From positions 124,001-188,000 of the forward strand of contig CAYSFD010000016.1 of assembly GCA_964430565.1 (NCBI GenBank): a stretch of 64,000 nt of DNA, read 5' to 3'. Below the pieces are notes generated by a model. It searched no databases, was not told where the DNA came from, and was given only the letters and a program-made list of their open reading frames with translations. A program made the position numbers and the translations under genes. The DNA is from VBDM01 sp964430565 (lineage in GTDB: Bacteria; Pseudomonadota; Gammaproteobacteria; Burkholderiales; SG8-39). Positions 29,288 through 39,590 of this stretch are shown here, piece after piece (positions within the stretch are counted from its first letter, which is position 1; each line of letters begins with the position of its first letter).

Positions 29288-31741
29288 TCAGGCCGCTTTC
29301 TTTATTTCCGCGCCTGGAATGTCGCCGATCGCGAACCGGATCGCGTCTTCAACCCGCTCCAGGAACACGAACTCCAGCTTCGCCTTCGCTTCCGCTGGCA
29401 CGTCCTCGAGGTCCTTTTCGTTCCGCTTGGGCAGCATCACGGTCTTGATGCCGGCGCGCAGCGCGGCGAGGGTCTTTTCCTTCAGGCCGCCGATCGGCAT
29501 CACCAGGCCGCGCAGCGAGATTTCGCCGGTCATTGCGACGTCGGACCTTATGGGTTTGTCCAAAAACAAAGAAACCAGACTCAAGGTCATGGCGACGCCC
29601 GCACTGGGCCCGTCTTTGGGGGTGGCGCCGGCCGGAACGTGAATGTGCACATCCCATTTTTCAAAAGCTTCATGAATCAGACCTTTTGAAACAGTAAAGG
29701 CCGCCTGCGCGGATTCCTTCATCACGTCACCGAGCTGACCGGTGAGGATCAGCTTGCCCGTGCCCGGCGTCTTGTTGGCCTCGATGAACAGGATGTCGCC
29801 GCCGACCGGCGTCCAGGCGAGGCCGGTCGCCACGCCGGGAACGGACGCCCGCAGCGCAATCTCGTTCTCGAACTTGCGCGCGCCGAGGATCGCGTGGAGG
29901 TCTTTTTCCCCCACCACGATCTTGCCGGCGGCGCCTTCGGCGAACTTCATCGCGGCGTTCCTGAGCACCGAGCCCAGCTCGCGCTCAAGGTTGCGCACGC
30001 CGGCCTCGCGCGTGTAGTCGGCGATGAGGCTCTTGATCGCTTCCTCGTCCATTTCAATCTGATCAGGCTTCAAACCGTTCGCATCCAACTGCCTTTTCAC
30101 CAGGTAGCGTTTGGCGATCTCGAGCTTCTCTTCCTCGGTGTAGCCCGGAAGCTGGATGATCTCCATGCGGTCGCGCAGCGGCCCCGGGATCGTGTCGAGC
30201 ATGTTCGCGGTAGCGATGAACATCACCTTCGAGAGGTCGAAGTCCACCCCGAGGTAGTTGTCGCGGAACTTAGAATTCTGCTCCGGGTCGAGCACTTCGA
30301 GCAGCGCGCTCGACGGGTCGCCGTGGAAACCGCCCGCGCCGAGCTTGTCGATTTCATCCAGCATCAGCACGCCCGAGCGGGTGCCGGCGCGCTTCACCGC
30401 CTGGATGATGCTGCCCGGCAGCGCCCCGATGTAGGTGCGCCTGTGGCCGCGGATCTCCGCCTCGTCGTGCGTGCCGCCGAGCGCCACGCGCTGGAACTTG
30501 CGGTCCATCGCGCGCGCAATCGACTGGCCAAGCGATGTCTTGCCCACGCCGGGCGGACCGACGAAGCACAGGATCGGGCTCTTGCCGTCCGGATTGAGCT
30601 TGCGTACCGCGAGGTGCTCGAGGATCCGGCGCTTGATCTTCGCCAGACCGAAGTGGTCCTCGTTCAGAATTGTTCTTGCTCTCTCAATATCTATGGCACT
30701 GGAAGGAGAAAACTTCCAAGGTAATTCCGTCATCCACTCCAGCCAGGTCCTGAGCATCGAAGACTCGCCCGACTGCTCGCCCATGCGCGACAGGCGCTTG
30801 AACTCCTTGCGCGCAGCTTTGAGCGTTTCCTCGGGCATGCCCGCCTCGTCGATCGCTTTTTTCAACTCCTCGGTCTCGGCCGCGGTTTCCTCGCCGTCCC
30901 CCAGTTCCTTCTGGATCTGGCGCATCTGCTCGCGCAGCACGTGCTCGCGCTGCCGGCTGTCGAATTCCTTGCGCGTCTTGTCGCCGATCTCCTTCGACAG
31001 GCGCATCACTTCCAGGCGCTTGGCGAGGAACGCCAGCACCTTGTCGAGGCGCTCGCCGAGATCGAAGGTTTCGAGCAGGTCCTGCTTTTCCTCGTTCTTG
31101 ATGTCGAGCAGGTTCGCGACCATGTCGGCGAGCTGGCCAGGCGCTTCGATCGACTGCACCACTTCGGCGAGTTCATCGGGCATGTTCGGCAGCAGGCGGA
31201 TCGCCTCGGCGGCCTGCGATTTCAGCTGCATGAAGCGTGCTTCGAGCCCGGAACCCGCGTCGCCTGCGTTGAGCGTCGACTCGGAAATCCAGACCACGCT
31301 CGCGACCAGGAACGGCCAGCCCTCGAGGAACTCGACGACGCGGAAGCGCCGCTCGCCCTGCACGATGAGGTGGATCGCGCCGCCAGCATTGCCAGCGTAG
31401 CGCACGATCTGGCCGGCGGTGCCGACACGGAAGAGGTCCTTGGGGCCGATCTCGTTGGTCTGCGGATCCCGCTGCAGCAGGAAACCGACTCTAAGCTGGC
31501 TGTGCGAGGCTTCGCTCGCCGCCGCGACGGACGAGGCGCGCCCGATTGTGATCGGCGAGATCACGCCCGGGAACATCACCGCGTTACGCATCGGGATCAG
31601 GATCAGCGCGTCCTCGGGAATCGGGCGCACCGCAAGCGCGGTCGAACGGCTGCGCGGCTTGGGCGAGCCCGCAATGCCCTGTTCGCCGCCGGCGTCTTCT
31701 CCTTCAAGCAGTTCCTGTCTTTTCGGGTGCCAGAAATCCAT
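29288..31741 (-). CDS. lon: ATP-dependent protease Lon
   Basis: The 817-residue product has the full Lon architecture. An N-terminal substrate-binding domain (about 45-240, ILIPMRNAVMFPGVISPI) is followed by a helical region, an AAA+ module with GPPGVGKTS (Walker A) and LMLDEIDK (Walker B), and a C-terminal protease domain. The catalytic dyad is Ser713 in PKDGPSAGVAM and Lys756 in GGLKEK. Lon degrades misfolded and regulatory proteins in the cytoplasm. The start was set at MDFWHPKRQ; the open frame runs on into the divergent FKBP gene. No clear heat-shock promoter was identified. Confidence 0.95.
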   Translation of the reverse strand: MDFWHPKRQELLEGEDAGGEQGIAGSPKPRSRSTALAVRPIPEDALILIPMRNAVMFPGVISPITIGRASSVAAASEASHSQLRVGFLLQRDPQTNEIGPKDLFRVGTAGQIVRYAGNAGGAIHLIVQGERRFRVVEFLEGWPFLVASVVWISESTLNAGDAGSGLEARFMQLKSQAAEAIRLLPNMPDELAEVVQSIEAPGQLADMVANLLDIKNEEKQDLLETFDLGERLDKVLAFLAKRLEVMRLSKEIGDKTRKEFDSRQREHVLREQMRQIQKELGDGEETAAETEELKKAIDEAGMPEETLKAARKEFKRLSRMGEQSGESSMLRTWLEWMTELPWKFSPSSAIDIERARTILNEDHFGLAKIKRRILEHLAVRKLNPDGKSPILCFVGPPGVGKTSLGQSIARAMDRKFQRVALGGTHDEAEIRGHRRTYIGALPGSIIQAVKRAGTRSGVLMLDEIDKLGAGGFHGDPSSALLEVLDPEQNSKFRDNYLGVDFDLSKVMFIATANMLDTIPGPLRDRMEIIQLPGYTEEEKLEIAKRYLVKRQLDANGLKPDQIEMDEEAIKSLIADYTREAGVRNLERELGSVLRNAAMKFAEGAAGKIVVGEKDLHAILGARKFENEIALRASVPGVATGLAWTPVGGDILFIEANKTPGTGKLILTGQLGDVMKESAQAAFTVSKGLIHEAFEKWDVHIHVPAGATPKDGPSAGVAMTLSLVSLFLDKPIRSDVAMTGEISLRGLVMPIGGLKEKTLAALRAGIKTVMLPKRNEKDLEDVPAEAKAKLEFVFLERVEDAIRFAIGDIPGAEIKKAA

Positions 31742-31876
31742 CGAATCTCCCGCTTCACAAATGTGGACATGCGCGCGGATACACGCGTCCTTACATAAAT
31801 GCGGGCGAAACGGCAGGAAACAAGCGAGGCTTTGGCTTAGAATCCATACGTTTTTCCAATCCAGGAGCCGGAAACG

Positions 31877-32233
31877 ATGCCTTCCACCACCACCGCCAGC
31901 GGACTCATCATCGACGACAGGATCGTCGGCACCGGTGATGATGCCGTCGCCGGCAAGAGCGTGACCGTCCACTACACCGGCTGGCTCTTCTTCGGCGGCG
32001 AGAAGGGCAAGAAGTTCGATTCCAGCAAGGACCGCGGCGACCCCTTCGACTTCCCTCTGGGCGCCGGCCAAGTCATCAAGGGCTGGGACGAAGGCGTGCA
32101 GGGCATGAAGGTCGGCGGCGCGCGCACGCTCACCATTCCGCCGAATCTGGGCTACGGCGTGCGCGGCGCTGGCGGCGCCATCCCGCCGAACGCGACGCTG
32201 ATTTTCGAAGTGGAGCTGTTGAAGGTTCGATGA
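31877..32233 (+). CDS. FKBP-type peptidyl-prolyl isomerase
   Basis: The 118-residue product is a single FKBP domain: VTVHYTGWLFFGGEKGKKFDSS, FDFPLGAGQVIKGWDEGVQGM, RTLTIPPNLGYGVRGAGGAI and IFEVELLKVR. The active-site aromatic residues and the Asp after HYTGW-type loop region are present. There is no signal peptide, so it acts in the cytoplasm. CCAGGAGCCGG precedes the ATG and a TAGAAT hexamer lies about 35 bases upstream. It is divergent from lon, which fits a protein-folding neighbourhood. Confidence 0.93.
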   Translation: MPSTTTASGLIIDDRIVGTGDDAVAGKSVTVHYTGWLFFGGEKGKKFDSSKDRGDPFDFPLGAGQVIKGWDEGVQGMKVGGARTLTIPPNLGYGVRGAGGAIPPNATLIFEVELLKVR

Positions 32234-32326
32234 GCGTCGGCTGATGGCGCCGCCCGGCAGGGCGTGCGACCCGACTACCTCGCTAACCGCGGGTACGTGG
32301 TCAGCCCAAAGGGCCGTCGCAGCGAA

Positions 32327-33277
32327 CTACGCCTTCAGCGCGGACACGCGGTTACGGCCTTCGTGCTTGGCGGCGTAGAGCAGCTTGTCTGCGGCCTCGA
32401 AAAATGCATCGGCGGTTCGGAATTCAGGCGTCCAACTCGCAACACCGAATGAAGCCGCGATCGCAATCTTCGTGCCCGAGAACTCGAAATCGTGGACTTC
32501 GATCGCGCGCCGGATTCGTTCCGCGACGCCGACGGCGATGTCGAGTTTCGCGTCTGCCAAGATCACCAGAAACTCCTCGCCTCCCCATCGCCCGAGCACG
32601 TCGCCGGAGCGCAGTACCTTTTCGTTGATCAGCCGAGCCGCCTCCTTGAGCACGTAGTCGCCTGCCATATGCCCGTGGACATCGTTGACGCGCTTGAAGT
32701 GATCGAGATCGAACAGCACCACACACAACGGATACCCGCCTTTTGCGACCTCGATGGATGACGCGAGGGAACTCATCAGGTGGGCTTTGTTGCAGACTCC
32801 GGTCAACTCGTCGGTGCTGCTCTTGTTATGCAGCGATTCGGTGAACGAGGTTTCGAGTTGATTCTCGGAGTACCTCAGAACACAGGTGCCGAGCTTGATC
32901 AGGTCGTTCTGCCGCAGCAGCCGAGGACGCTCGATTCGGTCCCGATTAACCATCGTTCCGTTGGTGCTGCCGAGGTCCTCCAGCAAGACGGTTCGGCCCT
33001 CGCGACGGACCTTAGCGTGGTGCCCCGAAACGCCGCGTAGCGGCAGCACGATCGCGTTGTCCGGCGCGCGCCCGATTTGCGAAATGCCTTCCTTGAAGCG
33101 GAACACGCTGCCGAGCAGTTCGCTCTGCACGACGATGAACGCGGGATCGTGCGCAGCCGCTTGGGCCAACAGATCATGTGCCGAACCACCCGGTCCCGCG
33201 ACCTCGCTTATTTGAATCGTGACGAGCTCGTCGTTCCAATCTTCTGAGGCCTTCTTGTCCTTCTCGTCAGGAGGCAT
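32327..33277 (-). CDS. FHA-domain diguanylate cyclase
   Basis: The 316-residue product joins an FHA phosphothreonine-binding domain (about 50-135; IGRAPDN with Arg70, GVSGHH, DLGSTNGTMV) to a GGDEF domain (about 150-315). The active-site signature is RWGGEEF (GGEEF, 232-236), which allows c-di-GMP synthesis. The inhibitory I-site RSGD (223-226) sits the correct five residues before it. The FHA part suggests regulation by a Thr-phosphorylated partner; a Ser/Thr kinase is encoded at 11.4-13.3 kb, though any link is inference. It is cytoplasmic, with no membrane helix. Confidence 0.92.
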   Translation of the reverse strand: MPPDEKDKKASEDWNDELVTIQISEVAGPGGSAHDLLAQAAAHDPAFIVVQSELLGSVFRFKEGISQIGRAPDNAIVLPLRGVSGHHAKVRREGRTVLLEDLGSTNGTMVNRDRIERPRLLRQNDLIKLGTCVLRYSENQLETSFTESLHNKSSTDELTGVCNKAHLMSSLASSIEVAKGGYPLCVVLFDLDHFKRVNDVHGHMAGDYVLKEAARLINEKVLRSGDVLGRWGGEEFLVILADAKLDIAVGVAERIRRAIEVHDFEFSGTKIAIAASFGVASWTPEFRTADAFFEAADKLLYAAKHEGRNRVSALKA

Positions 33278-33498
33278 TGTTGTTCCTCGCGGTGCCAGTG
33301 CGGTGGCCTGAAATCATGAGGACGGCGATCCGAGCCGGTCTTGGGCGGGATTAGCGATCTATTACCGAACAATCTATTGTAATCCTCAGAGCGAGGCAAG
33401 CTCGTCCCCACGCCCCGGCTGCTCCGAGGCGTTTCTCCCGTGCCACAGGTCAGGCGATGTCGGGAACCGGGGGTAGGTGAGCGGCAGGCTGGCGCGCA

Positions 33499-33611
33499 CC
33501 GGCCAAAACTCGTCGCGGGGCCGGAGATGGAGCGGCGCGCGGAGGAATGGGACGCCGCCGCAAGGGCAACGCCGCACGGCAAGCCGATCGAGCTGCCGCG
33601 CCGCTGATCGC
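33499..33611 (+). pseudogene. Remnant of a nitrile hydratase accessory gene (3' end only)
   Basis: In one frame this stretch reads KLVAGPEMERRAEEWDAAA followed by RATPHGKPIELPRR and a stop. It matches the last third of the intact accessory protein, which reads NLVAGQEMERRVDEWDAAA then KATPHGKPVELPRR. The DNA identity continues through the stop codon into TGATCGC. Upstream the match breaks down with small deletions and there is no start, so the copy is dead. It probably marks a second, lost nitrile hydratase cluster or a rearrangement. Confidence 0.8.
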
Positions 33612-33638
33612 GGCGCCGGCGCCGACTCCAGCGCCTCA

Positions 33639-33790
33639 GACGGCTCGCGCGGAGGCGAACGCGATCTGCGAAGTGCTGCCGCTGCCCCACGACGCGAAAT
33701 CGAGCTTGCCGGGATTCTGCCGCGCATGCGCGATGAACTCGGCGAGGCCACCTATCTTCGGGGTAAGCACCAGCGTCCGGACAATACCGG
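33639..33790 (-). pseudogene. Remnant of a tctC/Bug gene
   Basis: On the minus strand this piece reads LTPKIGGLAEFIAHARQNPG then KLDFASWGSGSTSQIAFASA. That is the central region of Bug proteins, comparable to SLAELIAYARKNPGKINFGS in the intact copy at 47.7 kb. There is no start, signal peptide or C-terminal half, so it is a fragment of about 50 codons. It lies directly downstream of the amidohydrolase gene terminator. Confidence 0.7.
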
Positions 33791-33800
33791 GCCGGGCGAG

Positions 33801-33831
33801 AAAACGCCCGCCCCACAATGGGACGGGCGTT
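33801..33831 (-). terminator. Rho-independent terminator of the amidohydrolase gene
   Basis: Read on the minus strand, AACGCCCGTCCCA, a 3-base loop and TGGGGCGGGCGTT form a 13-bp stem with one mismatch, ending in a short T run (GCGTTTTC). It starts about 20 bases after the stop codon of the amidohydrolase gene. Confidence 0.7.
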
Positions 33832-33850
33832 GGCTGCCGCCCTGACGAAT

Positions 33851-35611
33851 CTAGGGCCGGATCAGGCTGGAATACTCGGCGTCGGCATGGACGATACGGC
33901 CGCCGACGACCGTGAGAACGGAGCGGATGTCCTTGATCGCTTCGTCCCGCACGCTGAAGTAGTCGTCGCTCAGCACGATGAGGTCGGCGTGCTTGCCGAC
34001 TTCCAGCGAACCGAGCCTGCCTTCCTGACCGAGAAACCACGCGCACTCGACGGTGGCGTGTCGCAGCGCCTGCTCGCGTGTGAGCCGCTCGCCCGCGGGC
34101 ACCCCCGGCACGCCCGGAAGCAGCGTCTGGCCGGTGGTGACATACCACAGGTTCTGGAACGGCGCGTATGGTGCTACGTTCATCGCATCCGAGGCGAGAC
34201 ACATGCGCACGCCTCTTGCAATCGTGCTGCGGAACCGCGGCCCCGTTTGCCCGTTTCTCACGCTGGAGAACGTCAGGGAGAAGCCGACCTTGAGCGCCGC
34301 CGCCCGAGCGAGCTGCTCGTCGCTCGGCTCGCCGTTGCCGGGGTGCGCGATCATCCAGATCAGGTTGGCGATGGGATGGACCTGGTTTCCCGCTTCGAAC
34401 CCAGAAAGGATCGCGTCTAGGTTCCCGACGTGGGTCTCGACGCTGAACCGCTTGAAGGCGGCATAGCGCGTGAAGTCAGGGTAGTCCACATCGGCCCCCA
34501 TCGTGTCCTCGCCGGGACCCATGTAGCGCAGCATGTCGTCGCCGAGCGGCCCGACCCTGGTGCGCGTGTCGATCAAGACCTGCTTAAAGCCCTGGTAGTT
34601 GCTCATGTCGTGGTAGGCGATGCGCGCCGTGAAACCGCCGCTGCGATACAGGTGCATCGTGGGCTCGCGCACGTTGAAGCGATCGCCGATCTCGGCTGCT
34701 CCGGGACCCCACGGGGCCTGGTTGCCACCGGCGTCCTTCCACGCAGTCATGCCGCGGCGGTTGACTTCCCGCATGTAGTCCGCTAGGCACGCCGAGCGGT
34801 CCTCCAGTGTCAGGCTGTCGAGCTGGGCGATGATGGCCTGGTTCGCCAGCGTGGTCGCGGGTGCGATCAGCTGGCCGGTCGGCTGAAGGGCGGCATCCAG
34901 CACAACCCCCGGGGAGCCCGCACTCAGCCCGAGCGCGGTGAGCGCCGCCTGATTCACCCGGGTGCCGGTGACGCCGCTGCCCTGGATCCAGACCGGATTG
35001 TTCGGCGCCGCGGCGCTCAGCTCGCCGAACGTGAAGACCACCGGGACGTCCAGTTGGTTGAGGTTCCAGCCGCCGGAGGTCGTCCAGATCCACCGGCCTG
35101 CGGAGAGCGAGGCGGCCTTCGCCGCATAGGCGGCCAAGGCTTGCGTCCGCGAGGTAACGAGATCCAGGCGGACCGTCTGCGTGAAGCAGTGATAGGCGTT
35201 GCGCATTCCGTGCAGATGGGCATCGATCAGACCGGGAAGCACGCGCCGACCATTCAGGTCGACGAGCTGCGTTCCCTTCCTCGCCAGCGCCCTGACCGGA
35301 CCGCCCCTGCCTTTCGCGATGATCTTCCCGTCGCGAATCGCGATCGCCTCCACAGTCGAGTTGTCCGCGTCAACGGTCGATATCCGGCCCCTGTAGAGAA
35401 TCAGGTCAGGAGCGTCGCCACGCCTGCCCCTTGCGAGCTCGTGCTCGTCGTCCGAATCGGCCCCCGCGGTGCCGATGCAGAACGATCCGGCGGCGAGCGC
35501 CACCGCCAGCCCAAGCCTCAACGAGCGCTGGCGTTTCTCCAGTTGCACATTCAGTACTTTGAACCGTGTTGCGCCTTCTTGATCGTCAATGTTGCAGGGT
35601 GAAGCTCGCAT
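33851..35611 (-). CDS. YtcJ-type amidohydrolase, probably exported
   Basis: The 586-residue product is an amidohydrolase_3 protein of the YtcJ group, metal-dependent hydrolases often acting on amides. It has an N-terminal hydrophobic segment (RLGLAVALAAGSFCIGTAGA) that looks like a signal peptide, though it sits about 30 residues in, so the true start may be further downstream. The HxH motif is in VLPGLIDAHLHGMRN, a further His in ETHVGNLDAI, and the late Asp in RMCLASDAMNVAP. The C-terminal sandwich reads GSLEVGKHADLIVLSDDYF. It stands alone with its own terminator. Substrate unknown. Confidence 0.8.
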   Translation of the reverse strand: MRASPCNIDDQEGATRFKVLNVQLEKRQRSLRLGLAVALAAGSFCIGTAGADSDDEHELARGRRGDAPDLILYRGRISTVDADNSTVEAIAIRDGKIIAKGRGGPVRALARKGTQLVDLNGRRVLPGLIDAHLHGMRNAYHCFTQTVRLDLVTSRTQALAAYAAKAASLSAGRWIWTTSGGWNLNQLDVPVVFTFGELSAAAPNNPVWIQGSGVTGTRVNQAALTALGLSAGSPGVVLDAALQPTGQLIAPATTLANQAIIAQLDSLTLEDRSACLADYMREVNRRGMTAWKDAGGNQAPWGPGAAEIGDRFNVREPTMHLYRSGGFTARIAYHDMSNYQGFKQVLIDTRTRVGPLGDDMLRYMGPGEDTMGADVDYPDFTRYAAFKRFSVETHVGNLDAILSGFEAGNQVHPIANLIWMIAHPGNGEPSDEQLARAAALKVGFSLTFSSVRNGQTGPRFRSTIARGVRMCLASDAMNVAPYAPFQNLWYVTTGQTLLPGVPGVPAGERLTREQALRHATVECAWFLGQEGRLGSLEVGKHADLIVLSDDYFSVRDEAIKDIRSVLTVVGGRIVHADAEYSSLIRP

Positions 35612-36067
35612 ATGTCCTCCTCGAGTGGAATCGATGTCCTAAGCGCCGCCTCGTGCGCGGCGGGTGCGACGGCTCCGCGCCGACCACAGGCACCACCCCC
35701 CTCCCGCGAGGGGTTGATAATTATAAGCACACCAGTTCAGTTGGCTGGTCGAATTTGACGGAACCGTGCTCGGTGGTAGGAGCGTAAGCAATTGATTGAG
35801 TGGAGTTGTCTCGGACATGGCCAGGCTCAGGATCTGTAGAGTTTCATACGGTGAAGCGTCCTGGGCCGAGCGCTTGCGCACGATCGCGGCGAGCACGTAG
35901 ACGGTCACGGCGATCCACGCCGGAGCGAAAACTGATTGAATGCCTGAACAGGCTAGGCCGAGGCGTCGAGATTGTCGTGAAAAACCGACCCCGGCGCCGA
36001 GCCGGCGGAAGCTTACTGTCGTCTTCGGCTAGATTCACCCGCAGTCGCGGGTCGGGGCAGGCCCGGG
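35612..36067. other. Intergenic region with transposase remnant
   Basis: This gap between the amidohydrolase and bipA genes holds a transposase C-terminal remnant on the minus strand, described separately. Otherwise there is a short ACCCGC-AGTC-GCGGGT hairpin at 36037-36052 downstream of bipA, without a T run, and no other gene is supported. Confidence 0.6.
35740..35935 (-). mobile_element. Remnant of an IS4-type transposase C-terminus
   Basis: On the minus strand the frame reads APAWIAVTVYVLAAIVRKRS followed by AQDASPYETLQILSLAMSET and TPLNQLLT. This matches the end of a common transposase family (typically WIAVSVYVLVAIVKKRL and LYTLLQILSLTLFEKTPLDQLL). The upstream catalytic part is absent and the tail is degraded, so only a scar of the insertion sequence remains. 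No intact terminal inverted repeats were found. Confidence 0.7.
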
Positions 36068-37882
<1,815 letters not shown>

Positions 37883-38009
37883 GATGGCACTTTGGAAAGG
37901 GCGCGATTTTAGCACGGCGCGGGTGTCAATCCCCTGAATTTTCGTGCTAAATGATGCGCGATTGATTTCCGGCTCGCGTCCGGCCCAAGCCGGTTCCAGG
38001 CATTCGCCT

Positions 38010-39404
38010 TCAGCGCAGCAACGCGATCGCTGCGCTCCACCAGTTCTCGAGGAGATTCATTTCCTGATCCGGGAGGAGGCGGATAAAGCTGCGAAATGCC
38101 TGCGGGTCGTAGATCTTCCAGGCCCAGCCGGCGAGGATCGCGGCGCCGGCACCGAGAACGGCAACGCCCGTCAGCGTCTTCGGCACGATGAAAAGCACGG
38201 TCCCGAGAGGACCGACGTAACTCTCGGAGCGACGCACCAGCAACAGCCCGGCGCCAGTCAGCAGCAGCCCGAGCGGAATGAGCAAGGGCCATGGGTTCTC
38301 GAGAAGGGCATCCAGCCTCGCCTGCCATACGTGGGTCGCAAGGGCATGAGCCGATGCCACGGCGAGGCCACCCACGATCACCTGCATCATGCCCGCGATC
38401 CGCGCCGTCGCTCCGGCATAGCCTTTATGCGCGCTGCCGTAGAAGCGAAAACTCATGCGTTGTGTGACGATCGACGCCAGTCCGGCGAGCAGAAGCGCGG
38501 CGCCGATGAGAAGCATCCCCAGCGCAACGCCCTGTTCGGAAGCGGACTGTCGGCCCGACGCGACGGCGAAAATACCGGCGACGAGCGCACACCATTCGAC
38601 GAAGGGAAGAAGGTTGAGTGCGCAGAGTTCAAGGAGGAAACGAAGGTAACGGAAGCCGGATCGCACCAAGGAACGAAGGCCGCGGGTCCAGCCTCCGGTG
38701 CCCAATCGAGGGGCCCGGGAGGCGAAATCCAGCTCGTCTGTGTCCTTGGAAACCGACGTCTTCCGCAGGGGTGCCGCCGCCTCCGGAGCTGCCGCGAAAG
38801 ACTTGGGCGCTTCGACGCCGCGCTGCGCGAGAGAACGGTCGACACCCGACACAGGGTCTCGTCTGGCGTACACAATCGCGGCGACAATCTGAAAAGCAAA
38901 AAGCCCCGCGGCGACCGGAGCCGCGACGCGGGACAGCATCGCGGCGGGCAGCAGGAAGAACAGCAGCGCGGGAATCGGCGGGACCTGAGGAAAGGGCCCC
39001 ATATCGATGCGAAAACTCCGCACGAACCATCGGCCGATCGGTCCGCGGTGACGAGGGCGGCGGTGCTCCTGGAGCTTCGCGAGCGAACGCCCCTCGAGCC
39101 AGGAGAGAAGCACGCGCGCCTGCACCCATAAACTGGCAATCAGGAGGATCGGCGCAGTGACCAGCGCCGCTAACACCGCTAGCAACGTACCGGCGCGCAT
39201 GATGGACACCGCCGCCGCTCCGGTAAACGCGAGGCTCGCGAGCACAATCCCCACGACGAGCAGCAGCGCGTGCAACCTGCGCTCCAGCAGATATTGCCGG
39301 AACGCCTCATTGTTCTGTGACCGTCGCAGGACAGCGCGTGTGTCTTCGATCGGATCAAGGAGCGCGTATCGCAGAATGCGCTGCGGCAGGGAGTCTTTGG
39401 TCAT
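38010..39404 (-). CDS. Polytopic membrane protein of unknown function
   Basis: The 464-residue product has about eight to ten hydrophobic segments. The first pair (near 45-100) follows an Arg-rich N-terminus with a RRSQNNEAFRQYLLERRLHA stretch. A Pro-rich pair lies near 145-175, followed by a cytoplasmic, charged loop (about 180-245), then six more helices to the end. I recognise no family and see no catalytic motif. It lies downstream of soxA on the same strand with about 185 bases between, so it may or may not belong to that operon. Confidence 0.65.
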   Translation of the reverse strand: MTKDSLPQRILRYALLDPIEDTRAVLRRSQNNEAFRQYLLERRLHALLLVVGIVLASLAFTGAAAVSIMRAGTLLAVLAALVTAPILLIASLWVQARVLLSWLEGRSLAKLQEHRRPRHRGPIGRWFVRSFRIDMGPFPQVPPIPALLFFLLPAAMLSRVAAPVAAGLFAFQIVAAIVYARRDPVSGVDRSLAQRGVEAPKSFAAAPEAAAPLRKTSVSKDTDELDFASRAPRLGTGGWTRGLRSLVRSGFRYLRFLLELCALNLLPFVEWCALVAGIFAVASGRQSASEQGVALGMLLIGAALLLAGLASIVTQRMSFRFYGSAHKGYAGATARIAGMMQVIVGGLAVASAHALATHVWQARLDALLENPWPLLIPLGLLLTGAGLLLVRRSESYVGPLGTVLFIVPKTLTGVAVLGAGAAILAGWAWKIYDPQAFRSFIRLLPDQEMNLLENWWSAAIALLR

Positions 39405-39590
39405 GAACGTCAAGCCCGTCCTTGAGGCCGTTCAGCATACAAAACATCGGTTGGAATTGCTGGGAATAATTGGGCATTCATCGATCTCTCGCCGTTACCC
39501 ACCGGGATTCCGGACGGTGTCCTCGGGACGACGGCGGGAGTCACGAGTCACACCGTGCGCCGAACCCGGCGCGTAGGTACGTCCAACGTT

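Larger units (their letters stand above)
33278..33850. other. Gene-remnant region between the FHA-GGDEF and amidohydrolase genes
   Basis: No intact gene is present. The first 220 bases show nothing recognisable. The rest holds a broken 3' end of a nitrile hydratase accessory gene on the plus strand, a broken internal piece of a tctC gene on the minus strand, and a terminator for the amidohydrolase gene. These are listed separately. Confidence 0.7.

Noticed and set aside
29288..31741. Idea that lon, FKBP and the FHA-GGDEF gene arrived as one island between the two accessory-gene copies
   Set aside because: They look like ordinary host genes in composition and content, so a rearrangement or separate decay is more likely than insertion of the whole 6-kb segment.
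36037..36052. ACCCGC/GCGGGT hairpin downstream of bipA
   Set aside because: The stem is only six base pairs and no T run follows, so it was not called a terminator.
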